A program made the translations under genes and the position numbers. From a virus: DNA of 64,000 nucleotides. The first letter of the stretch is position 1. Every line of letters begins with the position of its first letter. The DNA lies in IMG/VR virus record IMGVR_UViG_3300019487_000022, positions 1 to 64,000 of that record. One strand, given 5' to 3'. The notes beneath the pieces were generated by a model, which was not told the origin of the DNA, did no database searches, and worked only from the letters and a program-made list of their open reading frames with translations. Below are positions 52,054 to 61,212 of this stretch, piece after piece.

Positions 52054-52236
52054 TTGATACGACTTCCATTTACGATAGACATCAATTCCTTACAATAGAT
52101 ATTTATCTATTGCGGATTGTAAAAACCATTAAAAATCTTGTACAACAACAAAGACGAAATAAAAAATATCATATAACATAGTATTATGTAATGTGCGTAT
52201 GATGAGAATCCGGAGATAAAAGATATAATTTTAATC
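52054..52236. other. Region downstream of array: hairpin and repeat-like remnant
   Basis: No gene. A perfect hairpin CAATAGATA/TATCTATTG lies at 52093-52112, a possible array terminator. At 52173-52193 ATAACAT and GTAATG occur in the order and near-spacing of the reversed repeat core, which may be a decayed repeat or a tracrRNA-type anti-repeat. This is weak similarity only. Confidence 0.35.
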
Positions 52237-52473
52237 TCAGTTATACATCAGCATGGTGCTGTTATTTTTTTTGAATATATTAGTGTATTTTTTGGTTTTT
52301 CTTTTATGAGTAATATTGGATGAAAATTGAATTTTGATTTCTTCTGGTAAAAATGTCATTAATGTAGATTGGATTGTTAAAATGCGTTTTGCGTATTTTA
52401 TAATAAATTTTGTTGGAATCGTTTGTCTACAAACTTTTTCCGGGGCAACATGGTTTTTACATAATCTTTCCAA
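52237..52473 (-). pseudogene. Possible frameshifted C-terminal part of the PD-(D/E)XK-like protein
   Basis: A 78-codon frame overlapping the 3' end of the gene upstream by 76 nt in another frame. From about residue 19 it reads protein-like ('TIPTKFIIKYAKRILTIQST', 'LMTFLPEEIKIQFSSNITHK') and basic. The simplest reading is that a frameshift near 52400-52440 split one longer nuclease. An independent small gene is less likely. Confidence 0.4.
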
Positions 52474-52859
52474 CTTTCTATAATTGGACGAACGTATTCT
52501 TGAGATAAATAGAAAACATCAACGTAGTTGTAGTCTTCAGTATAAAAAATGTATATGTGAGGAACTTCGGTTTCGTCATTTAATTTACTTTCCCAATTTA
52601 TAAAATGGTATTTATAAGATACACTTGTTGTTGTGTGTTTGATAGATTTTACTTCTGCTCCATCTAAATCTATTCCATCTTTTTTATTTTGACCATATAA
52701 ATTTAATAGTTCTGCTATAAATAGTTCCCATACTTCCGAGGTAAAAGCTTTATCTGTGGTTAAGTTACGCATTTGCCTGGACGGAATATACCAATTGGCG
52801 TACTCATAAGCTTTTAAATATATTTTATAGGCTTTTGTGGGGTAAAGTCTTATTATCAT
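52398..52859 (-). CDS. Putative PD-(D/E)XK nuclease (restriction-enzyme-like)
   Basis: 153 aa. Residues about 60-75 read 'KKDGIDLDGAEVKSIKHTTT': an Asp before and E-V-K after give the D...ExK core of PD-(D/E)XK nucleases. 'VSYKYHFINWESKLNDETEV' and 'IYIFYTEDYNYVDVFYLSQE' continue a beta-rich fold, as in type II restriction enzymes. No methylase partner is nearby. It converges on the CRISPR array and may be truncated by a frameshift (see 52237-52473). Target unknown. Confidence 0.5.
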   Translation of the reverse strand: MIIRLYPTKAYKIYLKAYEYANWYIPSRQMRNLTTDKAFTSEVWELFIAELLNLYGQNKKDGIDLDGAEVKSIKHTTTSVSYKYHFINWESKLNDETEVPHIYIFYTEDYNYVDVFYLSQEYVRPIIESWKDYVKTMLPRKKFVDKRFQQNLL

Positions 52860-52934
52860 CAGGAATTGTAATTAACATTTTAATTTTCACTAATCATCGA
52901 TTTTATATGGCAGAATGTTCAGTATTCAAAAAGA

Positions 52935-52962
52935 AAGGCGACTACCTTTCGATAGTCGCCTT
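52935..52962 (-). terminator. Rho-independent terminator after the capsid gene
   Basis: Perfect 10-bp stem AAGGCGACTA/TAGTCGCCTT with an 8-nt loop. On the minus strand it is followed by TCTTTTTG, so it ends the head-gene operon (53004-64000). Confidence 0.8.
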
Positions 52963-53003
52963 AAATTCTTATTTTCAGCTAATTATGAAGAATTTCTATA
53001 TCA

Positions 53004-53888
53004 TTAGCTTGCGCTAACTACTTCGATTTTCGACATACTATAGTCATTGACAACTACAATACCGACTTCCTCATAGATTACCCAACCCAAACGTAATTTC
53101 TTAGGATCATCGCATGGGATAACGGTGATTTCCTGACGAACAGGGAATGCACCGACGTTTTCAGCAGCAGCGAGAACAAGAACGGTGTTCTGTTCCATGC
53201 GGCTGGTTACGTGGATATCGGCAGTCCATAAGTGACCGAACAACCCAGTTGTGATAACTTCGCGCTGAGAAGCTTCGTCATAGAAGGTCTTACCAAGTAC
53301 GCGAATTGACGAGTACTGGAGAGCATTCATAACGATCTTAGCAGCTACTAAGTCGTGCTGTTCAATCAAGCGGAAAGCAGTGTTCAAAGAAGCAACGGAA
53401 AGAGTCCCGATGTTCTGAACAATTTGATCTCCACCTTCTTTGTTATCAGCAGCAGAAATCAAAGCAGCGAAGATATGTGTATCTTCCTCTTTTTGAATAG
53501 CTTCTTTAGCTTTTATCTGTGCGCGATCAACGATATAAAAGCGGTGAGCTTTAATTTCGGATAAGCGAACAGTTGGGTTTGCACCGATTTCAAATGTTGG
53601 AACGAGAATTTCTTCTGCTTCAATAATTTGATCAGGTACACCACCACGGCGGCTGATAACAGTTGCCTTAGCTGCAACGTCACGTTCGTAACGAGCAGTA
53701 GCACCCTGTGGGAGTTCGTCAACCATCAAGAGCTTGCGACCGACAGCTTGATACTCAAGAGATCGGCGAATAGGCTCTACCATTGCCTGAGCAAGAGCAG
53801 TACGACCTTCTGGAGTTTCCATAGCCTGAGCTATAATCCATTTGCGCTGTTCTTGTGTTAAACCATTTTTTACCATTGCCATTGTCAT
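53004..53888 (-). CDS. Major capsid protein (HK97-fold)
   Basis: 294 aa, with strong ribosome site TTAAGGAG. N-terminal helices ('LTQEQRKWIIAQAMETPEGR'), then 'VPTFEIGANPTVRLSEIKAH', 'SSIRVLGKTFYDE', 'TADIHVTSRMEQNTVLVLAA' and 'LRLGWVIYEEVGIVVVNDYS', the order of segments in HK97-fold capsid proteins of large myoviruses (the E-loop-like region near 80-120, P-domain helix near 125-150, A-domain beta strands). Forms the head shell. It lies in head-gene order after protease, decoration-like protein and portal. A divergent paralogue is encoded at 34.5-35.7 kb. Confidence 0.85.
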   Translation of the reverse strand: MTMAMVKNGLTQEQRKWIIAQAMETPEGRTALAQAMVEPIRRSLEYQAVGRKLLMVDELPQGATARYERDVAAKATVISRRGGVPDQIIEAEEILVPTFEIGANPTVRLSEIKAHRFYIVDRAQIKAKEAIQKEEDTHIFAALISAADNKEGGDQIVQNIGTLSVASLNTAFRLIEQHDLVAAKIVMNALQYSSIRVLGKTFYDEASQREVITTGLFGHLWTADIHVTSRMEQNTVLVLAAAENVGAFPVRQEITVIPCDDPKKLRLGWVIYEEVGIVVVNDYSMSKIEVVSAS

Positions 53889-53971
53889 TTTCTCCTTAAG
53901 ACTTCGCTAACGGCAAAGCCTTAAAATTGTTAATTTGTTAAAATTCTTGTTAATTAATCTAATAACTACGA

Positions 53972-54541
53972 TTAGACCTTGAGCAAGAACTGAATGTAAG
54001 TACCCCAAGACATATCGCCTTCAGGCGTATCTGTACCTGGAACACCGCTTCCGTATTCGCGAGGAGCTACGGTGCAAACACCGACTACCTGGCTGTTTGA
54101 GGAAGATACGTTTGTCAACTTACCGTTGGCAGATACGTAAAGTGCCTGACCTGGGACGTAAGTAATTGGAGAACCAAGATTTACTGTCTCAAAAATGTCA
54201 GTTTCATACTTACCGCCAGCATTGTAGACAGTAAGTTTACCCGATGCTGCAGTCTCATCGTGGTTAGGATCGCTTACGCGAATAGAAGTATTGACCTTCT
54301 TACCACTTGAAGAGATTACAAGACCTTCTTGGGTGTGGGTGTTGTTTTCGTTGTCAGCAGTAGATTCAACAGTAGAATCGCCTGCAACACCGATAGCAAG
54401 TGTACCGCTTGCACCAGTAGCCTTAACAGCTTGTCCTGAGCTGTTAAGCATAACAAACATACCTTCAATGATGCTTGGGTTTGTGTGTGGAGATACCGGA
54501 TACATATCAGGTACTACATGGTATTGTTCAATAAGAGCCAT
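53972..54541 (-). CDS. Capsid decoration/stabilisation-like protein
   Basis: 189 aa with an AAAGGAAT site. Beta-rich, Ser/Thr/Gly-rich: 'GMFVMLNSSGQAVKATGASG', 'VVGVCTVAPREYGSGVPGTD', 'GTYIQFLLKV'. A pattern like virion surface/decoration proteins encoded between protease and capsid genes in large phages. Position is the main argument. No signal for enzyme activity. Confidence 0.6.
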   Translation of the reverse strand: MALIEQYHVVPDMYPVSPHTNPSIIEGMFVMLNSSGQAVKATGASGTLAIGVAGDSTVESTADNENNTHTQEGLVISSSGKKVNTSIRVSDPNHDETAASGKLTVYNAGGKYETDIFETVNLGSPITYVPGQALYVSANGKLTNVSSSNSQVVGVCTVAPREYGSGVPGTDTPEGDMSWGTYIQFLLKV

Positions 54542-54572
54542 TGTATTTTATTCCTTTTCTTTATCGCTTTTA

Positions 54573-57500
54573 TTAGATGCGATTAAAACTAGATAACAAT
54601 CCAAAATCTTTGTTCTTAGCTGTTTCCTGGTTCATTTCGTCCATTTTAAACAAGCTTTGAATCTGATTTACTAACTGTTCATCAATGCTTGACTTCTTCA
54701 TTGATGAAGCTTCGTTAATAATTAGGGGCTTTTGAAGTCCCTCTGACACCGAACGGAGTCCTTTGTTCTTCGAAACAACTTGAGCAAAAACTGCTTTTTC
54801 GTAGTCTCGAATTTGATCAGGCTGATATTGAGCAAGTTGCGAGATCTTGTTTTCGAGTTGTGTTTCCTCGATAACTCCCGCTTTGAGAAGTCTTGCCGCT
54901 ACGCGGAATGCTTCCTTATTTCTTGCTGCCTTGGATTCCTCATTGCTTTTCGCAATGACAGTGCCTTTAATATCTGTTTGCTTTTCTGGGTTTAATTCAG
55001 CATCGCCTTCATGACCCATTAAAGCGCCGGATGTACCACCTTCTGGGACATCAGGATGATCTTTTGGTGACTTTGGTACGCTACCCAAAGTATCAGCTTC
55101 ATGACCCATCATTGAGCCATTTCCAGTATCTTCTGTATTGTTTGGCTTTTTGGCAGAAAAAGGTTCTTCATGCCCTAAAGCTTTTCCATTGCTGTGTGGA
55201 TTAAGATCTTCATCTTCGCTTACAGCCTTTGGAGCTTGCAATTTAGTTGCAAGTCTTTCAAACAACGCATCTTCTCTATCTTTTGAATTTCCAACAGATC
55301 CTCTCATGGATCTGAGTTCAGTTTCAAGTTCAGCAGTAATAATTTCCCCATCTTCAGATGCCTTTACTTCTGTTTGTCCAGCACCTGGGGAACCACCGCC
55401 AATTCCTACACCACCTGTAAATCTTACGTCTCCACCGCTAAGTCCAACTTCGCTTTCATGTCCCAAAGTTCCTTTATCTGATGGAATCTGTGGAAGATTT
55501 TCTTCCTTATTAATATTCTCATTCTCATGACCCATACGAGCGTCAGAGCGAGGAACAGAAGGAAGAGATGCATCAGGAATAGTTTCTGATTCATGTCCCA
55601 TTTCTCCTACTGTCTTTCCATTTTGAGGATCTCCAGCGGAGAAAGGACCAATATCTTTAGAATCCTGTACTTTTTCTTGTTGAATTTCTTTTTCGCCAGC
55701 AACCTTAAGACCAAGCTTAGCTGCTAATGCGTTGTAATCCAAACCATTCATCTTTTCTACTCCACCAACTGAAGATCTCATATAAGAAGCTTCATTGATG
55801 CTGTATTCTCCGTTTGCTACTTTTTCGGCTTGTCCATTAGCCATTACAGGATTTCCTTCTTTGAAGTTATTTATTTCACCCGGACCTTGCTGGAATCCTT
55901 CTTGTTTTTTGTGATTTTGCACATTATTTTGTTGTGCGTTACCATTTGAACAAGGTTTTGCTTCATTCATAGCTGCATTTGCACATGGTTTTGAAGTTTC
56001 AAGACCAAGTTCTGCAGGACCACCAACTTCTTGTACGAGATCATTTTCGCTCAACATTCCAGCACCATCTGGTTGTGCAGTTTCAACGCCTGGAAGTGGG
56101 TTATTTGTATCTCCAGCATTTGCATCATCGGCTGGATTAGATCCAAGTTGAGCATCCAATTTAGCGTCTAACTCTTTTGCAACTTCTAGTGGCAACTCAA
56201 GAGTTACAACTTGATTATCTTCTACAGAGTTTTCATCAAAAGGATTAAAATCATCATCTCTTGTTTCATCGATATCGGTTGGAGGACCATCATTGTTTCC
56301 ACCGTTGTCATCTCCACCATTACCGTTGTCGCCTGGATTGTCATTTCCTAAATCATCAGCAAACATTTCTTCATCGCTTGCAAGTGATGTCTTCAAAGCA
56401 GAACAAGTAATTGCTGCTTGGCGAAGAGATAGATTATTCTTAACTAAATAAACTACGCAGTCTTCTGTCCCATCAACATCCGACCAGGTTTCAGCAACTT
56501 TAAGTGCAATATTGTCTGTATAAACTTGAGCTTTCTTGAGCGAGTTACAGACGCAATCATAAATTGGTTTGCCTTCGCAAGGTCCGCTGAGAGCGAGAGC
56601 ATTCTTTCCATAGCGACGTGCTAATTTTTCGCGACAGCTTTCAATTGGGAATTTTTCGCCATAAGCAGAAGCATAAGTTTTCTTATAATCTGCTAAAACG
56701 CTTCCTTCTTTAACTGAAACGCTAGTTGATGCAAACTCTTTAATCTTTGCAAGAACCTTCGTCTTCTGACCTGGTGTCATGAGATCAAATTGATCTTCTG
56801 TAATACCAGCGTTTTTAAGAACTTTTATTAATTCATTTCTTGCTCTTCGGCATGATGGACAAACATTCTGATTAACAGGTGGAGTCCATGTCCAGCGAGC
56901 ATAAGGAGTAATAGGAGCGTCTTTAGATGCACTCTTAGCAGCTCTGAATTCGACTTCATATGGACGACCTGTATCTAAACATACCCATTTATTGTCACCA
57001 AGGCTCATTGTATTGCGAGATCCAGTAATTGGACTTACGCTACCCAATTCAATCTTGGCTTCAGCAAGTTTAGTAAGAACACCCTTATCAAGACGCATTG
57101 TTGCGGCTACTGGAAGTTCAGGGGCTTGTCCAGTATCATCGGTTGGAAGTTCAAAACCTTCTCCACCGAATTCATCTTCAACTTGACCACCATCTTTTTC
57201 GCCGCCAAAAATACCTGGCTGTTCTGTAATAATATTATGAATTTCAGTATAGAATTTTGTACCGCAATTATTACATTTGCTTTCTTTACCTACAGCATCA
57301 ACATTAGCGCTACCGCAGCCTGGACATACCGCACCAGGTGGTTTTGCCTTCTTTTCACCCTCTTCTTCAGGTTGCTCAGAAGGATCTGTTCCATCCTGAG
57401 AGAAGGTTTCAACTGGCTGTTGTTCTTGTCCTGGTGGTTGTGGAACAGTAGCGCCAGCGCCTGGGGCTTGTGCAGCACCGCCTTGACCGCCCATTTCACC

Positions 57501-60500
57501 GCCAAGCATTTGAGCTTGTTTTTCAATTTCGTGACGTGCAGCAGCGCGTTTAGTTACATTTGTTGAAGCAGAAACCGGAGCATTAGCTGGTTGAGATGTA
57601 GCAGGTGCCTGAGCAGGACCGCCCATCATAGGCTTATCTTCTTCTACACTATTATCAGTAGAATTATCTGGTGATTCTGATACATCAGAAACCTCTAATG
57701 GATCACCACCGCATGTGTCAGTGCCACCGGGCCCATTAAGCGCACCGTCAATGTTTTCGATGTTTTCTCCAAGATCTCCATCTCCAACAAATTCAACATC
57801 AACGTCTGCTGCACCGCCATTCATTTTTGCAGCAACATCTTCTAAAGCGTCAATTAACATTCTTACAAGTCCAGCATCTTGTGCTACCTTGATGGATTTG
57901 ATTTGAATATTTTCTGATTCTATCTTGGATGAAGCAAATTTTTTGCATGCCTTATTAAATGCTACCTTATCTTTTGGATCGGCACCAATTTCTGATACTG
58001 TGGCACGAATATCATATCCATCCATACCTTGGATAGCATCATTAAGAGCAGCAAATTTATCAAATTCATCTTCAATTTTATCTACAGAAGCGAGTTTAGA
58101 TGCAACTATCTTGTTAACTTTATCCATTGCTGGCTTCTGTTTCAATGAATAAAGCATTGTTTCAAATACATCTTCTGCCTTTGTTCCTGCAATAGCATTT
58201 TCTGCTACCGCAACAATTACTGCATCAAGAGTGCTTGTTTTGATTTCATTACCGGCAACTTTGTTAAAGTAATTTACGCTGTTCATTAAAGCCTTGCGCT
58301 CTTCATTTTTATGAGGCAAAGAGTTAAGAACAGTAATAAATGCTACTTTATTTAATTCAGTCGGGTTATTTAAAACAGAAGATAATACTCTCTTGATATC
58401 TTCTGGGGTTTTCTTAAATGATGCAATAGCATCAGATATAGCATTGACTGCAATTTTGGTTAGTTGAGAAACATAAGATTTGGAAGCCCAACGTTTGATA
58501 CCAGAGTCCTGGTTCTTTAACTGATCTTCAGTAATTGTTTCATATGTTCCAACAAAACGATGATCTTTCAAGAGTTTACGAAGTTGATCTTGAGTAATTG
58601 TTTCTGTCCAATCATCAGGAAGTTTAGCAGAAACCAAGTTGCTCATGTCAGTCCATTGTTTTTCAGTGATAACTTCTGGAGCATCGTTTGTACGAAGAAT
58701 ATAACCACTGGTAACTTTTGCCAACTGATCTTCAGTGATTGTTTCGTAGGTTCCAAGTCTCTTTTGTGGAGATTCAGAAGTTGTGTCATTGCTCTTATCA
58801 TCTGATCTTCCAAGTTGTTCTTTGGATTCAGTTGTTTGCTCATAGGTTTCATTCCAACGAGGGTGAAGAGCAGGTGGATTTTTGGATAATTGTTTTTCTG
58901 TAATAACTTCCTGCTGGCTTGCATTGCCCTCTGTTTGAGCAGTTTTATTGGTTGGGGTAGACATTTTACTTTCTGACTCCTTAATATTTTGTAAATAATT
59001 TTCTAAATAATTCTCTGCAGCTTTGCGAATATCAGTTTCCGCTAGCTTAGCGATGTTATCTGGCAAATTAGCAGCAGTTTTGACTTCCAATATTGAACTA
59101 CCTTTTGCCAATGCAAACATCTTGTTATTGCTACTTACTAGGACATGGTGAGAATTAACATCATCCTCATTTTCCCACACATTAACATTTTGAAAACTTA
59201 CTATATTTGAATTAGTGTCGCTTTCAATTCTAAAATCATCGCTCACGTCGCTACTCCTAGTTAAGTTATCTATCTGTTCAATCAAGTTTTTAGCGATAAT
59301 TAACCTCTTGATAAGATTATCTGCACTTTTTATAGATTCCTTCTTATTTTTACCTAAATCAGAAGACTGTTTCGGTAAAGTTATAGATCCTAAACCATCT
59401 GGTAATTCAGTTCTTGCTTCTTGTGAACTAGAAGCGTTATTTTGTGGTGCTGGTTTTGGAGCAGGTGCTTTTGCTTGTTGTGATTGCTGCGGTTCTGCAG
59501 GTTGAACAGCACCAGTTCTGGCTAATTCTGCTTGAGGTGTAGATTGAAGTTGAGCGTAACCCATCTCATTTAATTCGTCATAAGTGTCTTGTAATTTTGA
59601 CATTGCCTCAATAATTTGACCTATATATTCAGGATCTATATGTTCTCTTTGTGATAACATACTTCTAGTAACATTCTCTAAACTCTTCATTGAGTCTTTG
59701 AGCATATCTAATTCTATTTGTCCTGCTATTTTTACTTCTTCAACGGATGCAGTTTTGATAGGCATAGATAGTTTTCCATCTGAAGCTGCCTTATCGAACA
59801 TTCTTGGATTTTTTGCATGAATGAAACCAAGATCTGCAATTTGTTTTTTAAGTTCTGCAATTTTCTTAGTAACTTCTGGGGCATGCAAAACACAAGTTAC
59901 ACCACATGAATGACATGCAGGATTAACAACAAATGAATTTTCAATAAACTTAAGATCGTAATTCCATTCAAAGACTTTTTCGCTATCAATTTCATGTTCC
60001 TTGGATGAACCCTTTTTGCATCCGCAAACTGGACAATCGCATTCAGGCTTGCAATCGCTTTCGTGGAATTTACATGCGTATTTGCCGCTTTTTGTACGAT
60101 TTTTAGATTCTTTAATGTGAGAACAGAATTCTTCTGCTGTGCTGGCTTTATTGTGACATATGGAACAGCAGGAATATCCTACTGCACAACCCATACTTGT
60201 CCCTGTTGCGTATCCCTCTTCAATACTTCTAGCTAATTTAGGATATGCAATTTTATCAACTCTAGCTATTAAATTGATACCTTTATCTTCCTTAGAGTAC
60301 CAGGCATGTACGCATTCGCCTCTTGCATTTTCAATATCATCATTCTTGTGATTAGTGAAGATAGGAACACCGATAAAGGTAGAAGCTGCCTTTGCTAATT
60401 CTTCTGGGGAAAAACAGTCAGCATTATCGTTTGGTTCATTTTCTTTTATAGCAAATATTTTTACAAAGAGATCATCGGGGTGTTTTTCAAGTTCTGCTGA

Positions 60501-60656
60501 TAAAACTAATCCGCCTAAATCTTGATCATTTGATTTGCTGATTGATGCTGTTTTTATTATTTTAGGTAGATTAAATATTTCCCAACCTTTAGGAGTATTT
60601 AATGGAACCATGCGTAATTTTACATTTTGTGATAAAGCGCTTTTAGTAAATGCCAT
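54573..60656 (-). CDS. Giant prohead-protease/scaffold-like structural polyprotein (2027 aa)
   Basis: The first about 270 residues match prohead protease domains of large phages: 'FIGVPIFTNHKNDDIENARG' with catalytic His, 'SIEEGYATGTSMGCAVGY' with Ser, followed by Cys/His zinc clusters ('CSICHNKASTAEEFCSHI', 'CDCPVCGCKKG', 'CHSCGVTC'). The rest is low-complexity or repetitive: five copies of [E/T]xITxxQ[L/W] ('ETITEDQL', 'EVITEKQL'; residues about 588-712), a zinc ribbon ('CPGCGSANVDAVGKESKCNN', about 1120), an acidic region near 1450, and six copies of [ML]GHE[SNEAG] (about 1680-1880). Either an enormous fusion or a scaffold processed by its own protease. Normal prohead proteases are 200-300 aa. 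Confidence 0.7.
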   Translation of the reverse strand: MAFTKSALSQNVKLRMVPLNTPKGWEIFNLPKIIKTASISKSNDQDLGGLVLSAELEKHPDDLFVKIFAIKENEPNDNADCFSPEELAKAASTFIGVPIFTNHKNDDIENARGECVHAWYSKEDKGINLIARVDKIAYPKLARSIEEGYATGTSMGCAVGYSCCSICHNKASTAEEFCSHIKESKNRTKSGKYACKFHESDCKPECDCPVCGCKKGSSKEHEIDSEKVFEWNYDLKFIENSFVVNPACHSCGVTCVLHAPEVTKKIAELKKQIADLGFIHAKNPRMFDKAASDGKLSMPIKTASVEEVKIAGQIELDMLKDSMKSLENVTRSMLSQREHIDPEYIGQIIEAMSKLQDTYDELNEMGYAQLQSTPQAELARTGAVQPAEPQQSQQAKAPAPKPAPQNNASSSQEARTELPDGLGSITLPKQSSDLGKNKKESIKSADNLIKRLIIAKNLIEQIDNLTRSSDVSDDFRIESDTNSNIVSFQNVNVWENEDDVNSHHVLVSSNNKMFALAKGSSILEVKTAANLPDNIAKLAETDIRKAAENYLENYLQNIKESESKMSTPTNKTAQTEGNASQQEVITEKQLSKNPPALHPRWNETYEQTTESKEQLGRSDDKSNDTTSESPQKRLGTYETITEDQLAKVTSGYILRTNDAPEVITEKQWTDMSNLVSAKLPDDWTETITQDQLRKLLKDHRFVGTYETITEDQLKNQDSGIKRWASKSYVSQLTKIAVNAISDAIASFKKTPEDIKRVLSSVLNNPTELNKVAFITVLNSLPHKNEERKALMNSVNYFNKVAGNEIKTSTLDAVIVAVAENAIAGTKAEDVFETMLYSLKQKPAMDKVNKIVASKLASVDKIEDEFDKFAALNDAIQGMDGYDIRATVSEIGADPKDKVAFNKACKKFASSKIESENIQIKSIKVAQDAGLVRMLIDALEDVAAKMNGGAADVDVEFVGDGDLGENIENIDGALNGPGGTDTCGGDPLEVSDVSESPDNSTDNSVEEDKPMMGGPAQAPATSQPANAPVSASTNVTKRAAARHEIEKQAQMLGGEMGGQGGAAQAPGAGATVPQPPGQEQQPVETFSQDGTDPSEQPEEEGEKKAKPPGAVCPGCGSANVDAVGKESKCNNCGTKFYTEIHNIITEQPGIFGGEKDGGQVEDEFGGEGFELPTDDTGQAPELPVAATMRLDKGVLTKLAEAKIELGSVSPITGSRNTMSLGDNKWVCLDTGRPYEVEFRAAKSASKDAPITPYARWTWTPPVNQNVCPSCRRARNELIKVLKNAGITEDQFDLMTPGQKTKVLAKIKEFASTSVSVKEGSVLADYKKTYASAYGEKFPIESCREKLARRYGKNALALSGPCEGKPIYDCVCNSLKKAQVYTDNIALKVAETWSDVDGTEDCVVYLVKNNLSLRQAAITCSALKTSLASDEEMFADDLGNDNPGDNGNGGDDNGGNNDGPPTDIDETRDDDFNPFDENSVEDNQVVTLELPLEVAKELDAKLDAQLGSNPADDANAGDTNNPLPGVETAQPDGAGMLSENDLVQEVGGPAELGLETSKPCANAAMNEAKPCSNGNAQQNNVQNHKKQEGFQQGPGEINNFKEGNPVMANGQAEKVANGEYSINEASYMRSSVGGVEKMNGLDYNALAAKLGLKVAGEKEIQQEKVQDSKDIGPFSAGDPQNGKTVGEMGHESETIPDASLPSVPRSDARMGHENENINKEENLPQIPSDKGTLGHESEVGLSGGDVRFTGGVGIGGGSPGAGQTEVKASEDGEIITAELETELRSMRGSVGNSKDREDALFERLATKLQAPKAVSEDEDLNPHSNGKALGHEEPFSAKKPNNTEDTGNGSMMGHEADTLGSVPKSPKDHPDVPEGGTSGALMGHEGDAELNPEKQTDIKGTVIAKSNEESKAARNKEAFRVAARLLKAGVIEETQLENKISQLAQYQPDQIRDYEKAVFAQVVSKNKGLRSVSEGLQKPLIINEASSMKKSSIDEQLVNQIQSLFKMDEMNQETAKNKDFGLLSSFNRI

Positions 60657-60723
60657 TTCTTATCTCTATAAATATGTTATATTCCATTACTTATACAATG
60701 CTTTACAGTAAAAATCCTTTATA

Positions 60724-61212
60724 TTATCCTTTGACGTGACGTGGAATATTTTTATCAGTTAATACACTTTCTGGATAATTCGGAACACCTTGTGGAAAAG
60801 ATATTCCCCATTTTTCTTGGGCGTGACTAAATGCAGCATGTGAATTAGAAAAATATTCTCCACTTGGAGAATAAACTAACTTATCAGGATCATCCGGCAA
60901 TCTTTTAATTCCAGCAAAGAATCTTTTCTTTTGATCGGATGTTATAGCAGGACCAACAACAACAAAGTAATCTCCATTTGTTGTATAATCATGACCTTCC
61001 CAACGCATATATGCTGCTGGTCCTATCATTTTATCAAAGCGACGTTTGAGCGAATCAGATTTTTCTCCATATTGCTCTTTCCAGTCTATGCCCCTGTCTT
61101 TAATACGTTTTCTTCCACCACTTTTTCCACCTGGACCACTACCTGGTTTTGGACCTTTAGGAGGTTCTGGTGCTTTAGAGGATTGTGCTTGCTTTTGGTA
61201 ATTAAATGCCAT
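60724..61212 (-). CDS. Small structural-module protein, hypothetical
   Basis: 162 aa. N-terminal disordered Pro/Gly/Lys-rich part ('APEPPKGPKPGSGPGGKSGG') then a globular region ('DYFVVVGPAITSDQKKRFFA', 'AFSHAQEKWGISFPQGVPNY'). It overlaps the portal stop by 11 nt. Not recognised; position between portal and protease suggests a head-assembly role. Confidence 0.5.
   Translation of the reverse strand: MAFNYQKQAQSSKAPEPPKGPKPGSGPGGKSGGRKRIKDRGIDWKEQYGEKSDSLKRRFDKMIGPAAYMRWEGHDYTTNGDYFVVVGPAITSDQKKRFFAGIKRLPDDPDKLVYSPSGEYFSNSHAAFSHAQEKWGISFPQGVPNYPESVLTDKNIPRHVKG

Noticed and set aside
45167-52236. Search for cas1, cas2, cas4, cas5, cas6, cas7 and cas8
   Set aside because: No protein in or near the locus shows their motifs; the neighbouring small genes are unrecognised and do not resemble them.
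52120-52236. tracrRNA gene downstream of the array
   Set aside because: Only short, imperfect similarity to the repeat; kept as a low-interest finding rather than a feature call.
54780-59505. Many plus-strand frames up to 146 codons within 54.8-59.5 kb
   Set aside because: Antisense shadows of the 2027-residue structural gene, created by its repetitive composition.
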